Source of the DNA: Hymenobacter gelipurpurascens
Lineage (GTDB): Bacteria; Bacteroidota; Bacteroidia; Cytophagales; Hymenobacteraceae
DNA length: 64,000 nucleotides
Reading direction: 5' to 3'
Assembly (NCBI RefSeq): GCF_900187375.1
Contig: NZ_FYEW01000002.1
Location: forward strand, 372,001-436,000
The position numbers were made by a program, and so were the translations under genes. Under the pieces are notes generated by a model. That model made no database searches. It was not told where the DNA came from and worked only from the letters and a program-made list of their open reading frames with translations. Of the stretch, positions 42,566 to 50,130 are shown one piece after another; positions within the stretch are counted from its first letter, which is position 1, and every line of letters starts with the position of its first letter.

Positions 42566-42652
42566 GATTGAAAATATTTCAATCCTGAGATTATAATATT
42601 AAAAACAATGTAAATTTTCCCTCAAATGTCTGAAATTATTTTATAATATTAA
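42566..42652. promoter_or_regulatory. Candidate Lrp operator region
   Basis: GATTGAAA-ATA-TTTCAATC (42566-42584) is a perfect palindrome with 8-bp arms. TTATAATATTAA occurs at 42591-42602 and again at 42641-42652, exactly 50 bases apart (about five helical turns). The AT-rich block lies between the Lrp start and the tRNA-like gene, fitting a wrapped Lrp/AsnC nucleoprotein complex. Confidence 0.5.
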
Positions 42653-42661
42653 CCAACAACC

Positions 42662-42669
42662 TACATTTG
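42662..42669 (+). promoter_or_regulatory. Candidate -7 element for the tRNA-like gene
   Basis: TACATTTG matches TAnnTTTG; transcription would begin near 42676, about 35 bases before the tRNA-like 5' end. It directly follows the second TTATAATATTAA repeat, so a bound Lrp-type protein could affect it. Confidence 0.45.
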
Positions 42670-42710
42670 TCATAATCCAATGCGAACGGCAGAGGAGCAG
42701 AATCCTACAC

Positions 42711-42825
42711 TGTAGAATGATGAAACTGGCAGACATACCCTCCTCTCTCGGGGGTGGAGATTCGGGAAAAACTGGTCCGGCGGCCGGCTAACTACTCCGT
42801 GGAGGTTCGAATCCTTCTTCTACAG
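42711..42825 (+). tRNA. Type II tRNA-like gene with CTC anticodon and 46-nt variable region
   Basis: Folds as a tRNA. The acceptor is TGTAGAA/TTCTACA (42711-42717 and 42818-42824). T8-G9 follow, then D stem ATG/CAT with loop AAACTGGCAGA. The anticodon stem is CCCTC/GGGGG (one G-U) with loop CTCTCTC, giving anticodon CTC. The T stem is GGAGG/CCTTC (one G-U) with loop TTCGAAT; discriminator G at 42825 and no encoded CCA. The D arm and 3-bp D stem look like tRNA-Leu. The variable region is 46 nt, closed by TGGAG/CTCCG, far longer than the usual 11-20. CTC formally reads Glu GAG, but position 37 is T, not a purine. Could be a diverged tRNA, a tRNA pseudogene or a tRNA-derived RNA. Confidence 0.65.
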
Positions 42826-42901
42826 CTTTTTCTTCTTTGGGTGGATTATCGTGAGGAGGGAAAAACGGGACGTATCTGGGTGGGTGCGTTCCTAACGTGA
42901 G

Positions 42902-42931
42902 AGGCGGCATCTGGGTGGGTGCCGCCTTTTG
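42902..42931 (+). terminator. Terminator downstream of the tRNA-like gene
   Basis: AGGCGGCA (42902-42909) and TGCCGCCT (42920-42927) form an 8-bp stem followed by TTTTG, 77 bases past the tRNA-like 3' end. The loop contains a copy of ATCTGGGTGGGTGC that also occurs at 42874-42887. Confidence 0.6.
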
Positions 42932-43022
42932 TTGTTTCTATCAGGACAGTTTCTACTTCGCAACGATTTGCAAATCGGGTGCAAAGAACGCCATTTTTGC
43001 GGCCCTTTGCCTTATCATCATA

Positions 43023-43064
43023 AAAAATCCCGCTAGGCCAGTAAAGAGGCTTAGCGGGATTTTT
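43023..43064. terminator. Second hairpin in the gap before dsbD
   Basis: Perfect 13-bp arms AAAAATCCCGCTA and TAGCGGGATTTTT (43023-43035 and 43052-43064); A/T flanks make it a good terminator in both directions. Confidence 0.7.
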
Positions 43065-43111
43065 GGCTTTTGTAGCACAACAGCAAAGCTACAGACATTG
43101 CGTCTCATTTG

Positions 43112-43164
43112 GCCACCGGGAGTGGCCTAGAGCTACTTAATTGCTCTAGGCCACTCCCGGTGGC
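43112..43164 (-). terminator. Hairpin after dsbD
   Basis: Perfect 22-bp arms (43112-43133 and 43143-43164) with a 9-base AT-rich loop, 9 bases past the dsbD stop. Each arm contains CTAGGCCAC or its complement. Confidence 0.75.
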
Positions 43165-43173
43165 AGCAAAGCC

Positions 43174-45393
43174 TTATTGCTGAGCTACGGACTGGTTTTG
43201 CTGCTTGTAGCGAGCCACCCCGGCATCCAGGAACTCTATGAATTTGTTGACATCGGACTCGTAGGCAACTGCGGAGGCCAGGGCAACGGGTTTCTCCAGC
43301 GTGCTGCTGGGGTCCAGGAGGGTGTAGTAGGGCTGAGCGTTCATGTTGAAGCGGCTGATCTGGAAATCCAGGTTTTGCTCACCTAAGGTCTTTTTCACGC
43401 GCTGGTCGCGGGTGGAGGTGTACCATTGGCTGGCGGGCAGCTCCGTCTTGTCATCGGCATAAAGGGCCACTATCACGAAGTTTTCCTGCAGGCGCTTCAG
43501 CACTCGGGGGTCGCTCCAGACGGTGGCTTCCATCACGCGGCAGTTGCCGCAATTGTGCCCTGTGAAGTCAACAAATACGGGTTTGTTTTGCTGACGGGCG
43601 CAGGCCAGCGCTTCCTGGAGCGTGAAATAACCGCTTAGGTTATGGGGCAGCTCCAGCTCATCGGCAAAGCGGGGGTTGGTGCACAGCGTAGAAGCCGTCG
43701 AAACGGCCGGTGCTCCATTGGCATTCAGCCAGGCATAATCCTGGCGAGTAGCGGGTGGTGCCAGCGCCGAAAGGCCGTTGAGCGGCGCCCCAAACAGGCC
43801 GGGCACCATATACAGCATAAAGGAAAACGCCACCGCCGACATCAGCAGGCGCGGCACACTTACGTGCGTGGTTTCGCTGTCGTGGGAAAGGCGGAACTTA
43901 CCGAGCAGATACAGGCCTAGCAGGCCCGCCAGCACAATCCAGATGGCCAGGAAAATGGGGCGCGGCAGCAGCCCCCAGTGGTACGACAAATCAGCGGAGC
44001 TCAGGAACTTGAAGGCCATGCCCAACTCTACAAAACCCAGCACCACTTTCAACGTGTTCAGCCAGCCGCCCGAGCGGGGCATCGACTTCAGCCAGGTAGG
44101 GAACAGAGCAAACAGCACGAAGGGCAAAGCAAACGCGGTAGAGAAGGCCAGCATGCCCAGCGTAGGGCGCAGCAACTCCCCGTTGGCGGCAGCAATAGCT
44201 ACCGAGCCAACGATAGGTACCGTGCAGGAAAACGACACCAGCACGAGCGTAGCGGCCATAAAGAACAGACCCGACCAGCCACCTTTGTCGGCCTGGGCAT
44301 CTACTTTGTTCACTAAGCCACTCGGTGCGTTGATTTCAAACAACCCTAGGAACGACATCCCGAAGATGATGAAGATGACGAACGACAGCAGATTCGGGAG
44401 CCAGTGTGAGCTGATGAGGTTAGCGGCATCGGCCCCGAAAAGCAAGCTGAGCACTACTCCTACTCCCGTGTAAATGCTGATAATGGAAAGGCCATACACC
44501 AAGGCCTTACTGATGGCCTCGCCGCGGCTGCGGCTGTTGTTGGTGAAGTACGACACCGTCATGGGGAGCATGGGGTACACGCACGGCATCAGCACAGCCA
44601 CTAGGCCAGCTCCAAAGGCCAGCAGCAGGTATTTCCAGAGGCTGATGGCCGTACCGGCCGCCTGGTTGCTTTGCACAGCCACAGCTGCCGTGCCAACCGC
44701 TGCGGAAGTGGCCGGCGCCACCACAGTGGCCTCGGCGGAGGTTGCGGCTGTTGCAGTAGTAGCGGTATCAGGCGTAGCTAGCGGCTCTGCTGAAGCCACT
44801 GGCGTAGTAGCTGGGGAAGACGAGGAGGCTGTTGCGGCTGGAGCAGTGGCAGGCGCGGCCCCTAGGCCAGTACCCGAGGCCGGGTTGGCCGCTGGAGCAG
44901 CTGCGGTGCCGGTTACTTGCAGTGGCCCGAAGCTGAGCGTTTCGTTGCCGGGAATGCAGCGGCCATCTACATCCGTGCAGCTCTGGTATTCTACATCGGC
45001 CTTGATGGTGAGGGCACCGGGCTGTAGCACCCGAATGCGCTGCTTAATGAGGCCGGTTTTTTCGAAATACGTGACGTCGCCTTTGAACACCTCATCGAAA
45101 TGCTTTTGCGCACCTACTGATTTGGGCTTGCCCACCAACTCGTATGCGGGGCTTTTGGTGAACGTGAAGCTAAATACCGTAGGGCCCAGGTCGGGGTCGA
45201 AGTCGGTGGCGTAGAGGTGCCACGTGTTCTGAATCGTGGCATTCACGATGAGGTCGGTTTCCTCGCCCACCTTCAGGGCGGTCTTACCGACGGCAACACT
45301 AAGCTTGGTGGGCGTGAGCACCTGGCCTACCGAACGCAGCGCACCGGAGAGCACCAGCAAAGGAACCAGGAAAAGAATTTTTAAATATTGCAT
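43174..45393 (-). CDS. dsbD: Thiol:disulfide interchange protein DsbD
   Basis: Carries electrons from cytoplasmic thioredoxin across the inner membrane to periplasmic thiols. The ATG ending 45393 opens the signal peptide MQYLKILFLVPLLVLSGALR. In order: an N-terminal DsbD-alpha domain (to about 150, with CTDVDGRC), an Ala/Thr/Pro-rich linker of about 80 residues, eight or so membrane helices (VLMPCVYPMLPMTVSYF and VSFSCTVPIVGSVA hold the membrane cysteines), and a C-terminal thioredoxin domain with HNCGNCRVME. Length 739. The linker is longer than in E. coli. trxA at 40166 is a natural electron donor. Confidence 0.94.
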   Translation of the reverse strand: MQYLKILFLVPLLVLSGALRSVGQVLTPTKLSVAVGKTALKVGEETDLIVNATIQNTWHLYATDFDPDLGPTVFSFTFTKSPAYELVGKPKSVGAQKHFDEVFKGDVTYFEKTGLIKQRIRVLQPGALTIKADVEYQSCTDVDGRCIPGNETLSFGPLQVTGTAAAPAANPASGTGLGAAPATAPAATASSSSPATTPVASAEPLATPDTATTATAATSAEATVVAPATSAAVGTAAVAVQSNQAAGTAISLWKYLLLAFGAGLVAVLMPCVYPMLPMTVSYFTNNSRSRGEAISKALVYGLSIISIYTGVGVVLSLLFGADAANLISSHWLPNLLSFVIFIIFGMSFLGLFEINAPSGLVNKVDAQADKGGWSGLFFMAATLVLVSFSCTVPIVGSVAIAAANGELLRPTLGMLAFSTAFALPFVLFALFPTWLKSMPRSGGWLNTLKVVLGFVELGMAFKFLSSADLSYHWGLLPRPIFLAIWIVLAGLLGLYLLGKFRLSHDSETTHVSVPRLLMSAVAFSFMLYMVPGLFGAPLNGLSALAPPATRQDYAWLNANGAPAVSTASTLCTNPRFADELELPHNLSGYFTLQEALACARQQNKPVFVDFTGHNCGNCRVMEATVWSDPRVLKRLQENFVIVALYADDKTELPASQWYTSTRDQRVKKTLGEQNLDFQISRFNMNAQPYYTLLDPSSTLEKPVALASAVAYESDVNKFIEFLDAGVARYKQQNQSVAQQ

Positions 45394-45559
45394 GAGACAG
45401 AGAAGAATCTGGACAAGGAAGGCAGCAAGCTGACAAAGTACGTTAGTACCCGCCATAGTTCCCACCTACCGCTCCTCCAACCGGCCCAGCGCCGGCAGGT
45501 TTTCGGGGCTTGCAGAAGCGTTGGAAGAACCTCATCCGAACCGCTTGTCCGGATTCTCG

Positions 45560-45567
45560 TACTTTTG
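45560..45567 (+). promoter_or_regulatory. Candidate -7 element for the CNNM/CorC gene
   Basis: TACTTTTG matches TAnnTTTG, 43 bases before the ATG at 45611. No TTG at the right spacing upstream. Confidence 0.4.
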
Positions 45568-45610
45568 TTACATAAAGGGAGCCAGGCCGGTCGAGCCGTG
45601 CCCCGCATCT

Positions 45611-46942
45611 ATGATCTTAAATATCTTACTTACCGTTCTGCTAGTGCTGCTGAACGGCTTTTTTGTGGCGGCAGAGTTTGCTTTCGTCAAGGTTCGTATC
45701 TCGCAGATTGAGATAAAGGCACAGAGCGGCAACCGGCTGGCTAAGCTCGTGCAGAACATGCTGCAAGACCTGAATTATTATTTGTCGGCTACGCAGCTGG
45801 GTATTACGCTGGCTTCACTGGCGCTGGGTTGGATTGGTGAAAGCGTGGTGGCCGAAGTGGTCATGGCCCTCATTGATCAGTTTCACATCACACTTTCGGC
45901 TACGGCCGTGCACCAGATTTCGCTGGTCACATCGTTTTCCATTATTACGGTTCTGCACATTGTGCTGGGTGAGCAGGCACCTAAGGTGCTGGCTATTCAG
46001 AAGCCCGAAAACACCACTATGGCCATTGCCATTCCGCTGCGGGCTTTCGCCTTTATCACGTTTCCGGCCATTTGGGTGCTGAACAAGCTTTCCAACATGG
46101 TGGCGGGTATGTTTGGCGGTGAGGTTACTCACGGCTCCGAAGCCCACTCTGCCGATGAGCTGCGGTTGCTGTTGGATCAAAGCAAGCAGAGCGGCGAGAT
46201 TCAGGACTCCGAGCACGAGTTGATTGAGAACGTCTTTCAGTTTAACGACCGCATGGTGAAGCAGATCATGGTGCCCCGCACCAAGATTGCCGCCATCGAT
46301 GTGAACTTGTCGCAGGATGCCCTATTGGAAACCGTGTACAACGAAGGCTACTCGCGCATTCCGGTGTACGAAGGCAACATCGATAACATCGTGGGAGTGC
46401 TGTATGTGAAGGACTTGCTGCAGATAATTCGTCGGAACGAGCCGATTCTGGTGGAGAAGATCATGCGGCCGGCCTATTTCGTGCCCGAAACCAAGAAGAT
46501 CAACCGGTTGCTGCGCCAGTTTCAGCGCAAACACATGCACATGGCCGTGGTCAGCGACGAGTTCGGGGGCGTGTCGGGCATCGTGACGATTGAAGATATT
46601 ATGGAGGAGCTGGTAGGCGAAATCCAGGATGAGTACGACAACGAAGTACCCGTGGTAGAAAAGGTCTCCGACCTGGAATACCGCGTAAACACGGCCACGC
46701 CTATCTCCGACGCCAACGAGTACCTGCCCTTCCCCTTACCCGAAGGCGACGACTATGAGTCGGTAGGTGGCCTACTGAACGTTATCTACGGTAACATTCC
46801 GGAAGTAGGCGACGTGGCCGTGCTCGATAACTACGAGTTCCGGGTGCTGAAACGCTCCCGCCGGGCCGTAGAGCTGGTACAGCTCCGCGTAACCACGCAG
46901 GCTGAGCGCGAAGAAGAAGCCAATGAAGAGTTGAGCCTCTAG
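45611..46942 (+). CDS. CNNM/CorC-type membrane protein (hemolysin C family)
   Basis: Predicted Mg2+/Co2+ efflux or transport regulator. The ATG at 45611 gives MILNILLTVLLVLLNGFFVAAE, the first helix of the DUF21/CNNM membrane domain (about 1-190, containing GITLASLALGWIGE). Two CBS domains follow (about 205-330, IMVPRTKIAAIDVNLSQDALL, GVLYVKDLLQII, VSDEFGGVSGIVTIEDIMEE), then a CorC_HlyC domain (residues ~350-430, NEYLPFPLPEGDDYESVGGL). Length 443 is typical. The old name hemolysin is misleading for this family. Confidence 0.94.
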   Translation: MILNILLTVLLVLLNGFFVAAEFAFVKVRISQIEIKAQSGNRLAKLVQNMLQDLNYYLSATQLGITLASLALGWIGESVVAEVVMALIDQFHITLSATAVHQISLVTSFSIITVLHIVLGEQAPKVLAIQKPENTTMAIAIPLRAFAFITFPAIWVLNKLSNMVAGMFGGEVTHGSEAHSADELRLLLDQSKQSGEIQDSEHELIENVFQFNDRMVKQIMVPRTKIAAIDVNLSQDALLETVYNEGYSRIPVYEGNIDNIVGVLYVKDLLQIIRRNEPILVEKIMRPAYFVPETKKINRLLRQFQRKHMHMAVVSDEFGGVSGIVTIEDIMEELVGEIQDEYDNEVPVVEKVSDLEYRVNTATPISDANEYLPFPLPEGDDYESVGGLLNVIYGNIPEVGDVAVLDNYEFRVLKRSRRAVELVQLRVTTQAEREEEANEELSL

Positions 46943-46958
46943 GCCAGTAGCTCAGGTG

Positions 46959-47025
46959 CTAGGCCACTAAGCATAACAAAAAAGCCCTCACTTGGAGGGC
47001 TTTTTTGTTATGCTTAGTGGCCTAG
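46959..47025. terminator. Bidirectional hairpin between convergent genes
   Basis: Perfect 31-bp arms (46959-46989 and 46995-47025) with a 5-base loop, starting CTAGGCCACTAAGCATAACA. It ends 2 bases before the stop of the gamma carbonic anhydrase gene and starts 16 after the CorC stop. Six A/T pairs in the arm provide T-runs on both strands. Confidence 0.88.
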
Positions 47026-47027
47026 TG

Positions 47028-47549
47028 CTATACTTCGTGTGTAAACCAGCTGGCGTATAGCACATAGTTATCTGCGGTGCGCTGGATGGTTGCGCGCTGC
47101 TCCTCAGTTACGGGCTTGATTTTTCGAGCCGGGATACCCGCATACAGGTAGCCGGGCTCGCACTGGGTGTTTTCCAGCACTACGGCGCCGGCCGCAATAA
47201 TGCAGCCCTGGCCCACCACAGCCCGGTCCATCACGATGGCGCCCATGCCAATCAGCACATCATCTTCCAAGGAACAGCCATGCACAATGGCCTTGTGGCC
47301 GATGCTCACGCGGGCGCCAATAGTAGTAGCCGCCTTCTGATAGGTACAATGAATAACGGCGCCGTCCTGAACATTGGTCTGCTCACCGATGCGGATACTG
47401 TTCACATCACCGCGGATTACGGCATTGAACCACACGGTACACTTGGCCCCAAGCGTAACATCGCCTACAACGGTGGCATTGTCTGCTAGGTAGCAGTCAG
47501 GCGCAATTTCAGGGTGTTTGCCTTGCACAGGCAGTATGAGTGGAGGCAT
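47028..47549 (-). CDS. Gamma carbonic anhydrase-like hexapeptide protein
   Basis: The 173-residue left-handed beta-helix protein has hexapeptide repeats (ATVVGDVTLGAKCTVWFNAV, IRIGEQTNVQDGAVIHC) and the three His that bind zinc in this family (VIHCT, SIGHKAIVHG). It ends with a helix (EEQRATIQRTADNYVLYASW) that packs on the helix in trimers. Catalyses CO2 hydration in some members; others (YrdA, PaaY) have thioesterase-like or unknown roles. Probably cytoplasmic. Confidence 0.93.
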   Translation of the reverse strand: MPPLILPVQGKHPEIAPDCYLADNATVVGDVTLGAKCTVWFNAVIRGDVNSIRIGEQTNVQDGAVIHCTYQKAATTIGARVSIGHKAIVHGCSLEDDVLIGMGAIVMDRAVVGQGCIIAAGAVVLENTQCEPGYLYAGIPARKIKPVTEEQRATIQRTADNYVLYASWFTHEV

Positions 47550-47711
47550 GAAGTTTACCAGTAATTCGTTATATTAAACAAGGCCAATTAATGCTGCATC
47601 TTATTCATTTACAGCATAATGCCTACCCATAAGCCACCTTTTGCGGATAGGGCTGATGCAAAGGATGACTTTTGACATGCAGCCCTTCACCAGTGCAGAA
47701 TTGCTACGGCC

Positions 47712-48134
47712 ATGAATGAGCAGCAAAACGTCCAGGTAGTGCAGGAAGGATATGCGCTTTTCAACCAGGGAAACATTCCGAACCTGCTGAAACTCTACAC
47801 AGAAGATGTTGAGTTTATCGTGCCCGGCCCATCGGATATTATTCCCTATGCCGGGGTATATCGGGGGCTAGAGCAGGTAGCCGATTTCTTCTCTAAAGTA
47901 CACGATGCTATTGTATTTGATCGATTTGAACCCGTCGACTATATCGTTCAGGAAGACAAAGTAGTGGTACTGGGCTACTCTAAAGCACGGGTTCGGGCCA
48001 ATGATCAACCACACGAGGAAGAGTGGGCCCATGCCTTTGTCATGCGCGAAGGCAAGGTCAGCCGTTTCCAGATTTTCACGGATACTGCGGCTACCAGCCA
48101 AGCTTTTCAAGCGCGCAAAGCCGTGGCCCACTGA
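47712..48134 (+). CDS. NTF2-like (SnoaL-type) protein
   Basis: The 140-residue single-domain protein begins NVQVVQEGYALFNQGNIPNL and carries VEFIVPGPSDIIPYAGVYRG and EEEWAHAFVMREGKVSRFQI, the cone-shaped NTF2/SnoaL fold. Such proteins include isomerases, cyclases and ligand-binding subunits. Catalytic residues cannot be assigned. Starts with ATG at 47712; ends 26 bases before the stop of the convergent radical SAM gene. No hairpin fits in that short gap, which is unusual for this window. Confidence 0.88.
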   Translation: MNEQQNVQVVQEGYALFNQGNIPNLLKLYTEDVEFIVPGPSDIIPYAGVYRGLEQVADFFSKVHDAIVFDRFEPVDYIVQEDKVVVLGYSKARVRANDQPHEEEWAHAFVMREGKVSRFQIFTDTAATSQAFQARKAVAH

Positions 48135-48160
48135 CCCAAAGTACTATAACTGCTTCTGCA

Positions 48161-49144
48161 TTACCGCGTCAGCATGCGCTTCCAGGTGCCTTTGTCCCAG
48201 TTATATTTCAGGGTACTGGGCAGCGCCTGCCAGAAGTACTTGCTGGTCTCGACGGCGAAACTGGGCTGCATATAACAGTTAATGGTGCAGCCTTCGCACT
48301 GGGGTAGGCGGCCTTCCAGGGCGGCTAACTGCTGCACCGGCTCAGAGTGGTAGAGCTCGTGCAGGCGGCCTTCAATCGGAAATTTCTGCTCGCCTAAATG
48401 GTAGCAGGGCAGCACCAGCTCGTTGGAAGGCGAAATGACCAGCGTGGTGCTGGCAGCCCGACAAACGGGTGCGGCTACATGGTTGCCACCATCTCGGCGT
48501 AGCTGCACAAAGGCTTCGTTGAGATATACGCCCTTGCGCTTACCGAACGCCGAAAGGTAATCCAGTTCTTCCTCCGTGAGCTGTTCGCCGGTTGCCACGG
48601 TGTTGTATTCGAAGGCCGGATTGAGAATCAGAACCAGCTTATTGGGCTGCGTGATGTCGCGGTACACGGCCTCCAGGTCCTTCAGATTCTCCCGAAATAC
48701 CGTGAACAGGATATCGGGCCGCTCGCCCAACTCCTTTGCTACCCGAATGCTTTCCAGCACAAAATCGTAGCAGGCCACTCCCCTCCCCTTGTCGTGCACT
48801 TCCTTTTCGGAAGCATCCAGCGAAAAGTGCAGCATATCGACCTTGCCGCGCAGCCTTTCAGCATACTTGGGATAGAGCAGGCAGTTCGTGGTGAGCGTTG
48901 TGATAAAGCCCATATCGTGGGCCAGGCCTACAAACTCATGAATCTGGCGGTGCAGCAGCGGCTCGCCACCCGTAAAGTCCACCACCGAAACGCCCAGTTT
49001 TTTCAGGTCGCGCAGGTTCTGGGTGACATCTTCCAGCGTGATATAAGGTGAGGGTTTCTCCCAGATATCACAGAAAGAGCAGCGCGCGTTACACCGGTAG
49101 GTAACGTAGTAATTGCACAGAACCGGATGACGAACAAGGCGCAT
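48161..49144 (-). CDS. Radical SAM protein
   Basis: The 327-residue protein has the [4Fe-4S]-SAM motif CNARCSFC near residue 18-25 (YYVTYRCNARCSFCDIW), followed by DFTGGEPLLH and LHFSLDAS of the TIM-barrel core. The C-terminal part has cysteines arranged like a SPASM/twitch auxiliary cluster (APVCRAAS, LPCYHLG, QCEGCTINCYM). The pattern suggests peptide or lipid-cofactor modification. It resembles HpnH and other B12-less radical SAM proteins near the N-terminus, but no precursor peptide or hopanoid gene is nearby. Function unassigned. Confidence 0.9.
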   Translation of the reverse strand: MRLVRHPVLCNYYVTYRCNARCSFCDIWEKPSPYITLEDVTQNLRDLKKLGVSVVDFTGGEPLLHRQIHEFVGLAHDMGFITTLTTNCLLYPKYAERLRGKVDMLHFSLDASEKEVHDKGRGVACYDFVLESIRVAKELGERPDILFTVFRENLKDLEAVYRDITQPNKLVLILNPAFEYNTVATGEQLTEEELDYLSAFGKRKGVYLNEAFVQLRRDGGNHVAAPVCRAASTTLVISPSNELVLPCYHLGEQKFPIEGRLHELYHSEPVQQLAALEGRLPQCEGCTINCYMQPSFAVETSKYFWQALPSTLKYNWDKGTWKRMLTR

Positions 49145-49241
49145 AGGAAGGGCGTCGGCTGATGAGTAGTAGCTAACCGCCGCAAGCTACAAAGGCTTTT
49201 TTGCCCGTCGGCTGCGTATGGTTTGGCTAGGTCTAGAAAGG

Positions 49242-50003
49242 CTAGTGAGGGAGCTTCCCCCAAGCCGTATCCCATTTGCGGGGCGTAGCGGCCAGGGCTT
49301 CTGCAGTAGCTGGTCCATAATGCTCCAGATAATAGTTGCAGAAGCCTTTGAGGGGGCAGCGGGGGCAGTCGGGCTTGGCAAACAGACACACACGCTGGCC
49401 TAGCCAATAATTGTGCTTGTGAAAGTTGAGCAGCACCAAGGCATCCTTGGGCAGATGCTCCAGCAGCACCTTATGCGCTTTATCGGCCGAAGCCTTCGGG
49501 CCGATCTGGCCTACGCGCTGGGCAATGCGGTGTACGTGCGTATCGATGGGCAGCACGGGTTTATGAAAATTGAACAGCAGCACCAGGGAGGCTGTTTTCA
49601 GGCCAATGCCGGGCATATCCGTCAGCCACTGCAGGCCCTGCTCTGTAGGCCACTCCGCCAGAAAATCAAGGGTAAACTCGCCCCGCTCAGCCTTAATGCG
49701 GCGCAGCACTTCCTGAATGCGGGGCGCCTGCGTATCGGGCCAGCGCGTAGTTCGGATGGCGTGGGCCAGGTCGGCCGTGGGCGCATCCAGAACGCCCTGC
49801 CAGTCGCCGAAGGCTTCCAGCATCCGGTCGTAGGCCAGTTCCTCATCGGCGTGCGTGGTGCGGTGCGAGAGAATGGTAGAAATCAGCTCCCGCATGGGCG
49901 TGCGACGTGGCTGTTCCAGCGTGAGCGGCTCAAAAAACTCGTTTAGCAGCAAATGATCCTGCCAGGTTTTCTCGGCGGGCGGCGAGGTGTAGGTTGTAGC
50001 CAT
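49242..50003 (-). CDS. nth: Endonuclease III-like DNA glycosylase
   Basis: Base-excision repair protein, 253 residues. Helix-hairpin-helix MPGIGLKTASLVLLF with the lysine expected to form the Schiff base, catalytic Asp in LPIDTHVHRIAQRV, and a [4Fe-4S] cluster motif C-x6-C-x2-C-x5-C (CLFAKPDCPRCPLKGFC). The N-terminal 30 residues are a variable extension. True Nth and related glycosylases share this architecture, so substrate range (oxidised pyrimidines or other) is not certain. It sits 97 bases upstream of the radical SAM gene in the same direction. Confidence 0.9.
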   Translation of the reverse strand: MATTYTSPPAEKTWQDHLLLNEFFEPLTLEQPRRTPMRELISTILSHRTTHADEELAYDRMLEAFGDWQGVLDAPTADLAHAIRTTRWPDTQAPRIQEVLRRIKAERGEFTLDFLAEWPTEQGLQWLTDMPGIGLKTASLVLLFNFHKPVLPIDTHVHRIAQRVGQIGPKASADKAHKVLLEHLPKDALVLLNFHKHNYWLGQRVCLFAKPDCPRCPLKGFCNYYLEHYGPATAEALAATPRKWDTAWGKLPH

Positions 50004-50065
50004 AGGCGGTTGTACCTACTGGCCTAGCTTCGGGTTGCACTAATCGAACTGGCCTAGGCCACAAA

Positions 50066-50100
50066 AAAACCGGCGGTGCTCCAGGAGCACCGCCGGTTTT
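50066..50100 (-). terminator. Terminator after the first glycine-zipper OmpA gene
   Basis: Perfect 17-bp arms AAAACCGGCGGTGCTCC and GGAGCACCGCCGGTTTT separated by one base (the real loop will be wider), 31 bases past the stop; U-rich end on the minus strand. Confidence 0.85.
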
Positions 50101-50130
50101 CTTTAAGATTGCGCTGAGGGGCAGCCTTGC

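Noticed and set aside
42711..42825. Ordinary tRNA-Leu or tRNA-Glu
   Set aside because: The anticodon, variable-region length, T at position 37 and discriminator base do not jointly fit either identity; kept as tRNA-like.
42897..43130. 77-codon plus-strand open frame after the tRNA-like gene
   Set aside because: It reads through two strong terminator hairpins and has no recognisable motif.
45611..46942. Hemolysin toxin
   Set aside because: DUF21 plus CBS plus CorC_HlyC domains mark a CNNM/CorC ion-transport protein; the name hemolysin is historical.
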